This document shows, one piece after another, positions 43,367 through 51,359 of a stretch of 64,000 nucleotides of DNA. The stretch spans positions 255,453-319,452 of the forward strand of contig NZ_PIZU01000002.1 in NCBI RefSeq assembly GCF_002838065.1, written 5' to 3'. Position numbers and translations under genes: made by a program. Each line of letters opens with the position of its first letter. Within the stretch, counting starts at the first letter, position 1. This DNA comes from Mycobacterium hubeiense. Its GTDB lineage: Bacteria > Actinomycetota > Actinomycetes > Mycobacteriales > Mycobacteriaceae. Below the pieces are notes generated by a model. That model was not told where the DNA came from, searched no databases, and worked only from the letters and a program-made list of their open reading frames with translations.

Positions 43367-44146
43367 ATGTTCACTTCTCTCACCGGCCGCTCCGCTGTCG
43401 TCACAGGCGGCAGCAAGGGTATCGGCCGCGGTATCGCCCAGACCTTCGCCGCCGCCGGCGTCGACGTGCTGATCACCGCGCGCAACCAAACCGACCTCGA
43501 CAAGACCGTCGCAGACTTGGCCGACGCACCCGGCCAGGTGAGCGGACTGTGCGCCGACGTGACCAGCCCGCAAGATTGTCGGTGTGTCATCGATGCCGCG
43601 GTCGAGCGGCACGGCGGCCTGGACATCGTCTGCGCGAACGCCGGCATCTTCCCGTCTGGGCGGCTCGAAGAGCTCACACCCGAGGACATCGAGCAGGTGC
43701 TGGCAGTGAACTTCAAGGGCACGGTGTTCATCGTGCAGGCGGCGCTGGCGGCGCTGACGGCGAGCGGACACGGCCGCGTCATCGTCACCTCGTCGATCAC
43801 GGGACCGATCACCGGCTACCCCGGCTGGTCGCATTACGGAGCGAGTAAGGCCGCCCAGCTCGGGTTCCTCCGGACCGCAGCAATGGAGTTGGCGCCCAAG
43901 AACATCACCATCAACGCGGTGCTGCCGGGCAACGTCATCACCGAAGGCCTCAACGATTTGGGCCAGGAATACCTGGATCAAATGGCGGCCGCAATACCCG
44001 CCCGGCGGCTTGGCACCGTGGCCGACATCGGCAATGCAGCACTGTTCTTCGCCACAGACGAAGCGGCGTACATCACCGGCCAGTCACTTGTGGTGGACGG
44101 CGGCCAGATTCTTCCCGAGTCGCATCTAGCCATCGCCGAGCTGTGA
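43367..44146 (+). CDS. Short-chain dehydrogenase, 1-amino-2-propanol dehydrogenase type
   Basis: A 259-residue SDR: cofactor motif [15 protein letters not shown] in CANAGIF, catalytic Ser-Tyr-Lys in VTSSITG and [10 protein letters not shown], and VDGG at the C-terminus. The M. smegmatis RMM SDR interconverts (S)-1-amino-2-propanol and aminoacetone. Co-transcribed with the kinase (14-base gap). Confidence 0.88.
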   Translation: MFTSLTGRSAVVTGGSKGIGRGIAQTFAAAGVDVLITARNQTDLDKTVADLADAPGQVSGLCADVTSPQDCRCVIDAAVERHGGLDIVCANAGIFPSGRLEELTPEDIEQVLAVNFKGTVFIVQAALAALTASGHGRVIVTSSITGPITGYPGWSHYGASKAAQLGFLRTAAMELAPKNITINAVLPGNVITEGLNDLGQEYLDQMAAAIPARRLGTVADIGNAALFFATDEAAYITGQSLVVDGGQILPESHLAIAEL

Positions 44147-44164
44147 TCGGGGCTCCCGCTAGAA

Positions 44165-44177
44165 TTGGTATGACCAA
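44165..44177 (+). promoter_or_regulatory. GntR operator before the microcompartment GntR gene
   Basis: TTGGT-ATG-ACCAA is a perfect 13-bp inverted repeat between the SDR stop and the GntR start (GTG 44199). Same class as 37129-37141. Confidence 0.6.
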
Positions 44178-44198
44178 ATCTTGACCGGGAGGGGCGGG

Positions 44199-44966
44199 GT
44201 GGCTACTCAGAGCGAGGAGTTGCGGCGCCGGATCGTCGCCGAGGTCAATGCCGGCGCGCCCGGCGCGAAGCTAGGCAGCGAACGTGACCTCGCCGAGCGC
44301 TACGGCACCAGCCGCTCCAGCCTGCGCCAGGTGCTGGCGGCATTGGAAGAGGCGGGGCTGGTGCACCGGGTCATCGGCAGGTCGGGCGGCATCTTCATCA
44401 GCCACGGTCAGGTCGAGCGCAATCTGTCCGACGTCGTCGGCGTGCCGGCGTTCCTCGCCAATCAGGGCTACGTCGCCGGCACCCGCGTGCTGTCGACGAA
44501 GATCACCACGCCCGATAGCGTCACCCAGCACGCACTGCGGCTGGGTGCCGATGATTTCGTCGTGGAGATTCACCGCGTCCGGCTGGCCGACGGATCACCC
44601 ATCTCGCTGGAGAATGCCCAATTTCCCGCCGATATGTTTCCTGGTCTGCTCGAGCAGCAATTGGGCGGTTCGCTGTACGAAATCCTGGAAACCCGATACG
44701 GCCTCGTCACCGGTAAGGCCGACGAGCGGATCGAAGCCGTCAACGCCACCACCAACGAAGCCTCCCTGCTGGGCATCAAACCCAAGGCGGCGCTGTTGCT
44801 CATCACCCGTGTGACCTATGACCAGGACGGCACACCGTATGAGTTCTCCCGCGATCTGTTCCGCGGCGATCGCACCGCGCTCGCGGTCACTGCGCAGGGC
44901 CGCGGGATCACGGCGCATCCGGACGCCAACACTGCGTCGGTCACGCTGCAGCGCCAAGCTGTCTAG
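44199..44966 (+). CDS. GntR/HutC-family regulator of the microcompartment operon
   Basis: A 255-residue GntR protein with a winged helix (AKLGSERDLAERYGTSRSSLRQVLAALEEAG) and a UTRA effector domain. GTG 44199 has GGGAGGGG five bases upstream; an in-frame TTG at 44181 lacks a good signal. It lies at the 3' end of the microcompartment genes, and its own box matches the one in front of the operon, so it likely represses both. Confidence 0.88.
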   Translation: MATQSEELRRRIVAEVNAGAPGAKLGSERDLAERYGTSRSSLRQVLAALEEAGLVHRVIGRSGGIFISHGQVERNLSDVVGVPAFLANQGYVAGTRVLSTKITTPDSVTQHALRLGADDFVVEIHRVRLADGSPISLENAQFPADMFPGLLEQQLGGSLYEILETRYGLVTGKADERIEAVNATTNEASLLGIKPKAALLLITRVTYDQDGTPYEFSRDLFRGDRTALAVTAQGRGITAHPDANTASVTLQRQAV

Positions 44967-44993
44967 TTCTAATCCCCTGCACCGCGAGCGCCC

Positions 44994-46301
44994 GTGTCAG
45001 CTTCGCTGGTAAACGACCTCGCCGCCGACGATCGTCGCCGCCACCATGCCCGCATCAAGCTCCGCCAGCGCATCGGCCGGTGGCATGGCCAGCACACACA
45101 GATCGCCCGGCTGGTTCTCGGCGATGGTACGGGGACGGGCGGGTCGAGTCGGGGCGCCGAAGAACAACGTCAATGCCGTTCGCGGGGAGACACATTCGTC
45201 GGCGTTGAGCACCGCGCCGGTCGGGGTCTGGCGGTGGACGGCGGCACGCATCGCTGCCCACGGGTCGCCGTCGCCGAACGGCATGTCGGTCGAGAGCGCC
45301 ACGGGCACTTGGGCTTTCAACAGCGACGCGAGTCGCCACAGGTGCGGTTGGTCGGCGGCCGGCACGTCGGTCAGGTACTGATCGCCACGCTCCGCAACGA
45401 AATTCGGCTGGGTCACCACTGTGACTCCGACGTCGACGAGCTCGGCGATGGCGTCATCGGGGACGACGGCGGCGTGTTCGATGCGGTCCTGCGGATGTCC
45501 GCCGGCTGCCCGCAGTGCGGCTATGGTGACGACGAGCTGCGCGGCCGTGACGCAGTGCAGCGCAACCGGGCCGCCTGCATCGTGACGCTCGGCGATCCAA
45601 GCCGTGAGCTCATCGAGATCGAGGGCGTCGTCGTGCAGGATCCGCTTGCCCGGCGCCAGGAAGTACACCTGCTGGCGCAGGTCGCCGTGCCGATGCGCCT
45701 CGACCAGTCGCACCATGTCGGCGACCTCGAGATCCGGTGTGGCATCGGTGATGCCGGTGACCCCGTACTCACAGAGCCGACGGCTCAGGCGGTCGAGGCT
45801 GGTGGCGCGACGCTGCAGCGTGTTCGACCAGCTCCGGTCCGCGCTGCGCAGCCGACCGTCGGGGTGATCAGCCAGACCGACTTGCGCCAGTCCCACAGAA
45901 TTCAGCGTCCACAGGATGCCGCTGCGATGCTGGACACGTACGGGCACCGGCGGTGACACCTCATCCAGCACAGTGCGATCCAGCGGCCCGGCGACGGCTT
46001 CGTGATAGCCGACCGCGCGGATCCAGCCGTCGCTACCCACCTCCGCACCGGCCAGCACCCGGGCCAGATCGTCGCGACCGGTCACCTCGGCGGGGCCCAC
46101 CCGCACCGATTCCAGTGCTGCGGCAGCGGAATACAGGTGGACATGATGGTCATGCAGGCCCGGGATGACGGTGCCGAGCGCGGCGTCGTACACCTCTTCG
46201 TGCGAATGCGGCGACAATTCTCGGCCCACTTCGGTAATCCGCTCTTCGAGCCGGATGTCCACCACGGAGCCATCGAGCAAGGTGCCGCGTCGAATCAGCA
46301 T
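44994..46301 (-). CDS. Amidohydrolase family protein (YtcJ-like)
   Basis: A 435-residue metal-dependent hydrolase. It has the metal motif PGLHDHHVHL, DATPDLEVADM, LHCVTAAQLV, RIEHAAVV and an Asp in LSTDMPFGDGDP, in the order of amidohydrolase family 3. The substrate is not known. It overlaps the end of the CoA-transferase gene by 7 bases and is the last gene of a minus-strand operon (hydratase, CoA-transferase, amidohydrolase). Confidence 0.85.
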
Positions 46302-47413
46302 GACGCCACGAGTCGTTCGGCCACCAAGCGTTCGACGACGGCATTGTCGGCCCCTAGACGTGGTGCAGGAGGTGACGGCGCGGGTGCCGTTGGGACGCAG
46401 TGGTTTTGGTCGGCAGGTAGTGCGGCGTAGGTTGCGGCGACGGCGGCCAAGGACATTTCGATGAGCTCGCCACCGCCTCGTGCTATGGACTCGGCCACGG
46501 CGAGCGCGGCGTGCAACCCGGTCAACGGGTCGGCGATCGCGTCGCCGCAGAACACCGGACCCGCTCCCACCAGCCCGCCTGCCACTGCGGCGTCGTCTCC
46601 GAATGCGACCCAGCCGGCGCGCTCACCGTCGGCGCCATGTCCCGTGATGCGCAACCACACGCGACCCTCGCGCGGCGTGATGTCCGTCGGGCCCAACCTG
46701 CGACGAGCAAGCGCTGCCGGTCGCGAGGCTTCAATGACCACATCAGCTGCGGCGAGCAGCTCTTTTAGGGCTGGGCTGCCGAAATCAACTGCGTACGAGA
46801 GTTTTCCGCTGTTCATCCAGTCGAAGAAAGTCGGCGATCCGTCGCGGGTGCCGTCGGGGCGGGAGGGACTTTCGACCTTGACGACGGTGGCGCCTGCCCG
46901 CGCCATCAGCTGCCCGCACAGCGGCCCCGCCCACATCGATGACAGGTCCGCGACCAGCAGATCAGACAACGGGCGTGACGCGCATCGGCCAAGCGGTTGC
47001 ACTCGCGGTGCGTCCGCGAGGGTTTCACCAAGCTCCGCGACCGGCAGGCCCAGCAGACGGGCCCGCCCGGTGACGGTCGAGGCGTCATGGGTGGCCACCC
47101 ACTCCTGCACGGCGGGCCACAGGTCGTCGACGGCGTCGGATTCCAGCAACGCGGGTACCGCGGCGATGTCGTCGGGCCGCGACAACGTCAGCGCGCACCA
47201 GCCGTCGCGGCTCGGCATCAGCCGCGTCGCACCGCCCGCCGAGATCCGGCCATTCTGCGTCAGGCCGAGCAGCGCCGCGCGGCCGGTCAGGATCTCCGCG
47301 GCGTCGACGGGCACTGAGGTGCGGTCATGGAACTCGTCGGCCACCCGCTGGGCGTGCGAGCGCACCGCCTTCGAAATGGCCAACGAGGTCATCCGTTCAT
47401 TGTCCTCGGCCAC
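46295..47413 (-). CDS. Family III CoA-transferase (CaiB/BaiF-like)
   Basis: A 372-residue protein with the family core DLSSMWAGPLCGQLMARAGATVVKVESP in its second half and ITGHGADGERAGWVAFGDDAA. About 140 residues precede the core, in place of the usual short N-terminus, and the C-terminal part is short. GTG 47413 is used; ATG 47392 is an alternative. Overlaps the amidohydrolase start. The catalytic Asp of the family is probably the one in SGKLSYAVDF or nearby, which is not certain. Confidence 0.8.
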   Translation of the reverse strand: MAEDNERMTSLAISKAVRSHAQRVADEFHDRTSVPVDAAEILTGRAALLGLTQNGRISAGGATRLMPSRDGWCALTLSRPDDIAAVPALLESDAVDDLWPAVQEWVATHDASTVTGRARLLGLPVAELGETLADAPRVQPLGRCASRPLSDLLVADLSSMWAGPLCGQLMARAGATVVKVESPSRPDGTRDGSPTFFDWMNSGKLSYAVDFGSPALKELLAAADVVIEASRPAALARRRLGPTDITPREGRVWLRITGHGADGERAGWVAFGDDAAVAGGLVGAGPVFCGDAIADPLTGLHAALAVAESIARGGGELIEMSLAAVAATYAALPADQNHCVPTAPAPSPPAPRLGADNAVVERLVAERLVASC

Positions 47414-47425
47414 AACTCAGCCCCG

Positions 47426-47483
47426 CGAGCAGACGCAGAGTCGCACAGATCTGGGCCGCCGAATGCGAGTCTGCGTCTGCTCG
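47426..47483. repeat. Long imperfect hairpin between hydratase and CoA-transferase genes
   Basis: Arms CGAGCAGACGCAGAGTCGCA (47426-47445) and its complement with one mismatch (47464-47483), separated by 18 bases. Hairpins with this GAGCAGACGCAGA text recur in intergenic regions of mycobacteria, as I recall, so it may be a dispersed repeat. It may also attenuate transcription between the two genes. Confidence 0.6.
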
Positions 47484-47486
47484 GCA

Positions 47487-48473
47487 TCAGAATTGCAGGG
47501 CGGTGAATCTCCAGTCCAACACCTGGCGATCCGGGACCGCGTAGACCAGTGACCGCAGTTTCAGCACTCCGCCGCGGCCATCCGGCAGCGGTATCGCGCT
47601 TTCGACGTGCAGTTCGCTGTAGAGGGTGTCACCCTCGTGCACCGGCCCGGTGTGGTCGCAGGACTGCCAGCCCAGCACGGTGACGAGGTTGGGCAGCAGT
47701 CGAGTGGCCTGCGCCAATGCCAAGCCGATGGTGTGCCCGCCGTACACCAAGCGCTGGCCACCGACACGCGAATCATGATGTGTCGCAGCGATATTCAATG
47801 TCAACCGGGCAAGCTCGGGCGCACTGCTGACCACGTCGGCGGTGCTGTACAACACCGCACCGGCGAGGCCGGAATCGAAGTGCGCGCCGGGCACCTTGGC
47901 CCGAAACGCCTCAGCATCCCAGTCGGCCGTCGGGTCGGGGTTGGCAACGTCCGCACCGATTTGCGACAGATCGTCGGCATGGCCGGTGTCGCCGGCGCCG
48001 TCGGAGAGCGGCAGCATTGCGCAGCGGTAGAAATCCAGCACCAACCGGCCGACGTCGTCGACCGTCGTCATCCTCAGCGCCGCCAATCCTGTCGGCGCCC
48101 GGCCTAGCTTCGCCGAGTTCTGGCGCAGCCCAACGACTTCCGTGCGGGTGAACAACGTATCCCCGATGACCGGAAACCGGTGAAAAACCAGCCCGCGATA
48201 GAACAGATTGGCCTTCACGCGCTGGGTGACCAACGTCGACTGCCCGATCGCGACGTCGCAGACCAGCGCCGGGTGGGCCACTGGCGCCGTCGACCCGGTG
48301 ACGGCCCTCGCCAGCTCGGCGTCCAGCGCCAGCCGCAGCCGGTCCCCGATGATCGACTGGTGCACGGCGGCCGCGCCGGGCGTCAACGTCATCGACGGCG
48401 CGGTGTCGAAGACCTGGCCGACGTGCAGGTCGTCGAAGTAGGGACCACCCTGAATATGGCCGTACAAAGTCAC
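47487..48473 (-). CDS. Double-hotdog (R)-hydratase/thioesterase-like, Rv0216-like
   Basis: A 328-residue MaoC-related double-hotdog protein, orthologue of Rv0216. The N-terminal repeat begins GPYFDDLHVGQVFDTAPSMTLTPG, and the second repeat has LNIAATHHDSRVGGQRLVYGGHTIGLALAQ, the hydratase-like motif. The structure of Rv0216 is known but its exact reaction is unsettled. GTG 48473 is used; the first eight codons include one copy of a 14-base repeat. Divergent from fadE3, as in M. tuberculosis. Confidence 0.87.
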   Translation of the reverse strand: MTLYGHIQGGPYFDDLHVGQVFDTAPSMTLTPGAAAVHQSIIGDRLRLALDAELARAVTGSTAPVAHPALVCDVAIGQSTLVTQRVKANLFYRGLVFHRFPVIGDTLFTRTEVVGLRQNSAKLGRAPTGLAALRMTTVDDVGRLVLDFYRCAMLPLSDGAGDTGHADDLSQIGADVANPDPTADWDAEAFRAKVPGAHFDSGLAGAVLYSTADVVSSAPELARLTLNIAATHHDSRVGGQRLVYGGHTIGLALAQATRLLPNLVTVLGWQSCDHTGPVHEGDTLYSELHVESAIPLPDGRGGVLKLRSLVYAVPDRQVLDWRFTALQF

Positions 48474-48523
48474 AGCGGGTCATGTTGTCACCACGTCAGA
48501 CCGTGTGTCAATATGGCCGTACA
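48453..48523. promoter_or_regulatory. Two 14-base direct repeats in the Rv0216-like/fadE3 promoter region
   Basis: AATATGGCCGTACA occurs at 48453-48466 (within the first codons of the hydratase gene) and 48510-48523 (20 bases before fadE3), same orientation, 57 bases apart. A candidate regulator is the GntR protein encoded after fadE3. Confidence 0.55.
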
Positions 48524-48542
48524 TTTCGAGTGAGGGTGGCCC

Positions 48543-49694
48543 GTGCAGCTGAACGAAGAAGAATCGCTACTGGTCGCGACGGTACGCGAATTCATCGACC
48601 GCGACGTCAAGCCGACGGTCCGCGAGGTCGAGCACGCCAACCAGTACCCCGAGGCGTGGATCGAGCAGATGAAGCGCATCGGCATCTACGGGCTGGCCAT
48701 CCCCGAGGAATACGGCGGCTCGCCGGTGTCGATGCCGTGCTACGTCGAGGTCACCCAGGAGCTCTCCCGCGGGTGGATGAGCCTGGCCGGTGCGATGGGC
48801 GGGCACACCGTGGTGGCCAAGCTGCTCACGTTGTTCGGTACCGAGGAGCAGAAGCGGCGCTACCTGCCGCCGATGGCCACCGGCGAGGTACGTGCGACGA
48901 TGGCGCTGACGGAGCCCGGCGGCGGCTCGGATCTGCAGAACATGAAGACGACGGCATTGCCCGCCGGCGACGGCGAGTTGGTGATCAACGGATCCAAAAC
49001 GTGGATCAGCAATGCCCGCCGCTCCGGGCTGATCGCGTTGCTGTGCAAGACCGATCCGAACGCCACACCACGGCACGCCGGCATCTCGGTGGTGCTCGTC
49101 GAGCACGGCGAGGGCCTGACCGTATCGCGGGATCTGCCCAAACTGGGCTACAAGGGCGTCGAGTCTTGCGAGCTGAGTTTCGACGGCTACCGGGTGCCTG
49201 CGTCGGCGGTCCTCGGCGGCCAGCCCGGTAAGGGCTTTGCGCAGATGATGAAAGGCCTTGAGACCGGCCGCATTCAGGTGGCGTCGCGAGCACTCGGAGT
49301 GGCGACGGCGGCGCTCGAGGACGCGCTGCGCTATGCCCAGGAGCGGGAGAGCTTCGGCCAGCCGATCTGGAAGCACCAATCAGTCGGCAATTACCTGGCC
49401 GACATGGCGACCAAACTGACCGCGGCCCGCCAGCTCACCCGCTACGCCGCCGAGCGGTACGACAGCGGCGAGCGCTGCGATATGGAGGCGGGCATGGCCA
49501 AGCTGTTCGCCTCCGAAGTGGCGATGGAGATCGCGTTGAATGCGGTGCGGATCCACGGCGGCTACGGCTATTCCACCGAGTACGACGTCGAACGCTACTT
49601 CCGCGACGCCCCGCTGATGATCGTCGGCGAAGGCACCAACGAGATCCAACGCAATGTCATCGCCGCGCAGCTGGTCGCCCGGGGAGGCCTCTAG
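48543..49694 (+). CDS. fadE3: Acyl-CoA dehydrogenase FadE3
   Basis: A 383-residue acyl-CoA dehydrogenase, orthologue of Rv0215c by sequence and place. It has ALTEPGGGSDLQNMKT for FAD binding, INGSKTWISNARRSG, the RESFGQPIWKHQSV helix, RIHGGYGYSTEYDVERYFRDA and GEGTNEIQRNVIA. GTG 48543 is the start. It is followed directly by a GntR gene whose start codon abuts its stop. Confidence 0.92.
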   Translation: MQLNEEESLLVATVREFIDRDVKPTVREVEHANQYPEAWIEQMKRIGIYGLAIPEEYGGSPVSMPCYVEVTQELSRGWMSLAGAMGGHTVVAKLLTLFGTEEQKRRYLPPMATGEVRATMALTEPGGGSDLQNMKTTALPAGDGELVINGSKTWISNARRSGLIALLCKTDPNATPRHAGISVVLVEHGEGLTVSRDLPKLGYKGVESCELSFDGYRVPASAVLGGQPGKGFAQMMKGLETGRIQVASRALGVATAALEDALRYAQERESFGQPIWKHQSVGNYLADMATKLTAARQLTRYAAERYDSGERCDMEAGMAKLFASEVAMEIALNAVRIHGGYGYSTEYDVERYFRDAPLMIVGEGTNEIQRNVIAAQLVARGGL

Positions 49695-50423
49695 GTGAAG
49701 GCCGAGCCGGCATATCAGGTGCTGCGCGAACAATTGCGCAACGAGATCGCCGTGGGCCGCTACCCACAAGGCGTCCGGCTGCCCACGGAATCCGAACTCG
49801 TTGCCCGGCATGGTCTTTCGCGGCAAACGGTGCGGCGCGCATTCCAGGATCTGGTCGCCGAGGGGGTGGTGCACCGGGTGCCGGGTCGCGGCACGTACGC
49901 CACCGAGACGGGACGACGCTATCTACGCCAGCTCGGGTCGATCGAAGACCTGATGAGCCTGTCCGAGGACACCACCATGGAGGTGTTGACGGGCTTGCAC
50001 CGGCGGGTGGATGTCGACGCAGCCAGCCGGTTGCGGCTCGACGACGACATCGTGTACTCGGTCGTGTTCCGGCGACTGCACGATGGCATCCCGTTCGTAC
50101 TGACCATGGTGCACCTGCCCGAGCCGGTGGCCCAGCCCGTGCTGGACTCCCCCGACCTCGACCAGGGCGCGACGGGCACCCACACCGTCATCGGGTTGCT
50201 GGAGCCGCACCTGGCTGAGCCGATAAGCGAAGCGGCGCAATCGATTACGGTTGCTCCCGCCGACGCTGCCGTCGCTGATGCGGTGGGCTGCGAACCCGAG
50301 CACGCCATGTTGCGGGTGGACCGACTGTATTCGGATGCGTCGGGTCGGCCCGTCGAGCTGTCGGTGAGCTATTTCCTGCCCGAGCAGTACACCTATCGGG
50401 TGACGCTGCGCCGCTCCAGCTGA
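49695..50423 (+). CDS. GntR/HutC-family regulator next to fadE3
   Basis: A 242-residue GntR protein: VRLPTESELVARHGLSRQTVRRAFQDL is the winged helix, followed by a UTRA domain. The GTG start immediately follows the fadE3 stop, so it is translationally coupled. Probable regulator of the divergent hydratase/fadE3 genes through the direct repeats at 48453 and 48510; this is inference from linkage. Confidence 0.88.
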   Translation: MKAEPAYQVLREQLRNEIAVGRYPQGVRLPTESELVARHGLSRQTVRRAFQDLVAEGVVHRVPGRGTYATETGRRYLRQLGSIEDLMSLSEDTTMEVLTGLHRRVDVDAASRLRLDDDIVYSVVFRRLHDGIPFVLTMVHLPEPVAQPVLDSPDLDQGATGTHTVIGLLEPHLAEPISEAAQSITVAPADAAVADAVGCEPEHAMLRVDRLYSDASGRPVELSVSYFLPEQYTYRVTLRRSS

Positions 50424-50430
50424 CCGCGAT

Positions 50431-50473
50431 TTCGGCGTAGTTGGTTGCGCTGAGCGCAACCAACTACACCGAA
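50431..50473. terminator. Bidirectional 21-bp hairpin
   Basis: TTCGGCGTAGTTGGTTGCGC plus one T pairs with its complement ending CCGAA across a single central G, with one mismatch in 21 pairs. It fills the gap between the convergent stops of the GntR gene (50423) and the crotonase gene (50475). Confidence 0.75.
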
Positions 50474-50474
50474 G

Positions 50475-51359
50475 TCACTCGATGGCGTCGATCAGGCCCC
50501 AGCTCAGCGCGGTTTCGGCATCGATGCGACGGCCGGACAGCACCAGATACGCGGTGCGCCAGCGCCCGATGCGCCGGGTGATGCTGACGGTGCCACCGGC
50601 CCCGGGCACCAGGCCAAGGCTCAGTTCGGGCAGTCCGAACACTGCGTCCGGATGCGACTGCACCCAACCGCAATAGGCGGCCATCTCGAGTCCGCTGCCC
50701 AACACCTGGCCGTGCACTTCGGCACGACAACGACGGCCCAGCCGCGCAGTGATCTCGTCGAGCACCAGCGCCGGGCTGTGCCGGGTGCGGGCCAGATGCG
50801 CGCTGGCCGGGTCAGCGAACGTGCCGAACTCGGCGAGGTCTCCCCCGCTGCAGAACGACGGGCCATTGCCCGACAACACCATTTCGGTGACCGACGGGTC
50901 GAGCCGCGCGACCTCCAAAGCTTCGAGCAGCGCGGCGCGGGCGTCGGTGGAAAACGCGTTGTGCCGCTGCGGCCGGTTGAACCTCACATGCAACGTGTCG
51001 CCGTCCCGTGACGCCACCACCGGGTCCGGGATCGCGGGCATCCTCGCCGGACCGCGTTCGGCGAGCCAACGCGCGAACTCCGGCCCCGACTGCAATGTCG
51101 AGTACGCCAGCGACTCGGTGATCACCCCCGCCCGCGTCGGCCCGTCCGGATCGATCGAACGCAGGACGTCGTCGCACACCGCCGCCGTTTGCGGCCACCG
51201 TTCACAGCGTGCCCGCAGTTCGACGAGCGCCTCGGGCACGGACGCGACCGTTACAGCGCGGCGATCGGCGGACCCAGCCTCGGTCAGCGTGAAAGTTACC
51301 TCTTCAGAAGCGCTTTCGACGCCGACGACGATGCTGCCCGCTAGCTCGACTGTGCTCAC
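50475..51359 (-). CDS. Enoyl-CoA hydratase/isomerase family protein with N-terminal extension
   Basis: A 294-residue protein. The crotonase fold occupies about residues 110-294: RFNRPQRHNAFSTDARAALL, the oxyanion-hole segment NGPSFCSGGDLAEFG, GSGLEMAAYCGW, and ELSLGLVPGAGGTVSITRRIG with the usual glutamate. The first 110 residues are not crotonase-like and were not recognised. GTG 51359 overlaps the fadD4 stop by four bases, so it is the second gene of a fadD4-crotonase operon. Confidence 0.85.
   Translation of the reverse strand: MSTVELAGSIVVGVESASEEVTFTLTEAGSADRRAVTVASVPEALVELRARCERWPQTAAVCDDVLRSIDPDGPTRAGVITESLAYSTLQSGPEFARWLAERGPARMPAIPDPVVASRDGDTLHVRFNRPQRHNAFSTDARAALLEALEVARLDPSVTEMVLSGNGPSFCSGGDLAEFGTFADPASAHLARTRHSPALVLDEITARLGRRCRAEVHGQVLGSGLEMAAYCGWVQSHPDAVFGLPELSLGLVPGAGGTVSITRRIGRWRTAYLVLSGRRIDAETALSWGLIDAIE

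Noticed and set aside
37200..44966. CRISPR, phage or insertion-sequence origin of the microcompartment region
   Set aside because: No direct repeats at the ends, integrase, transposase or tRNA target were seen; GC and codon use match the neighbours, and the same position holds the locus in M. smegmatis as I recall.
46461..47552. Plus-strand Ser/Arg-rich open frame over the CoA-transferase gene
   Set aside because: Antisense shadow of a gene with a clear CaiB core.
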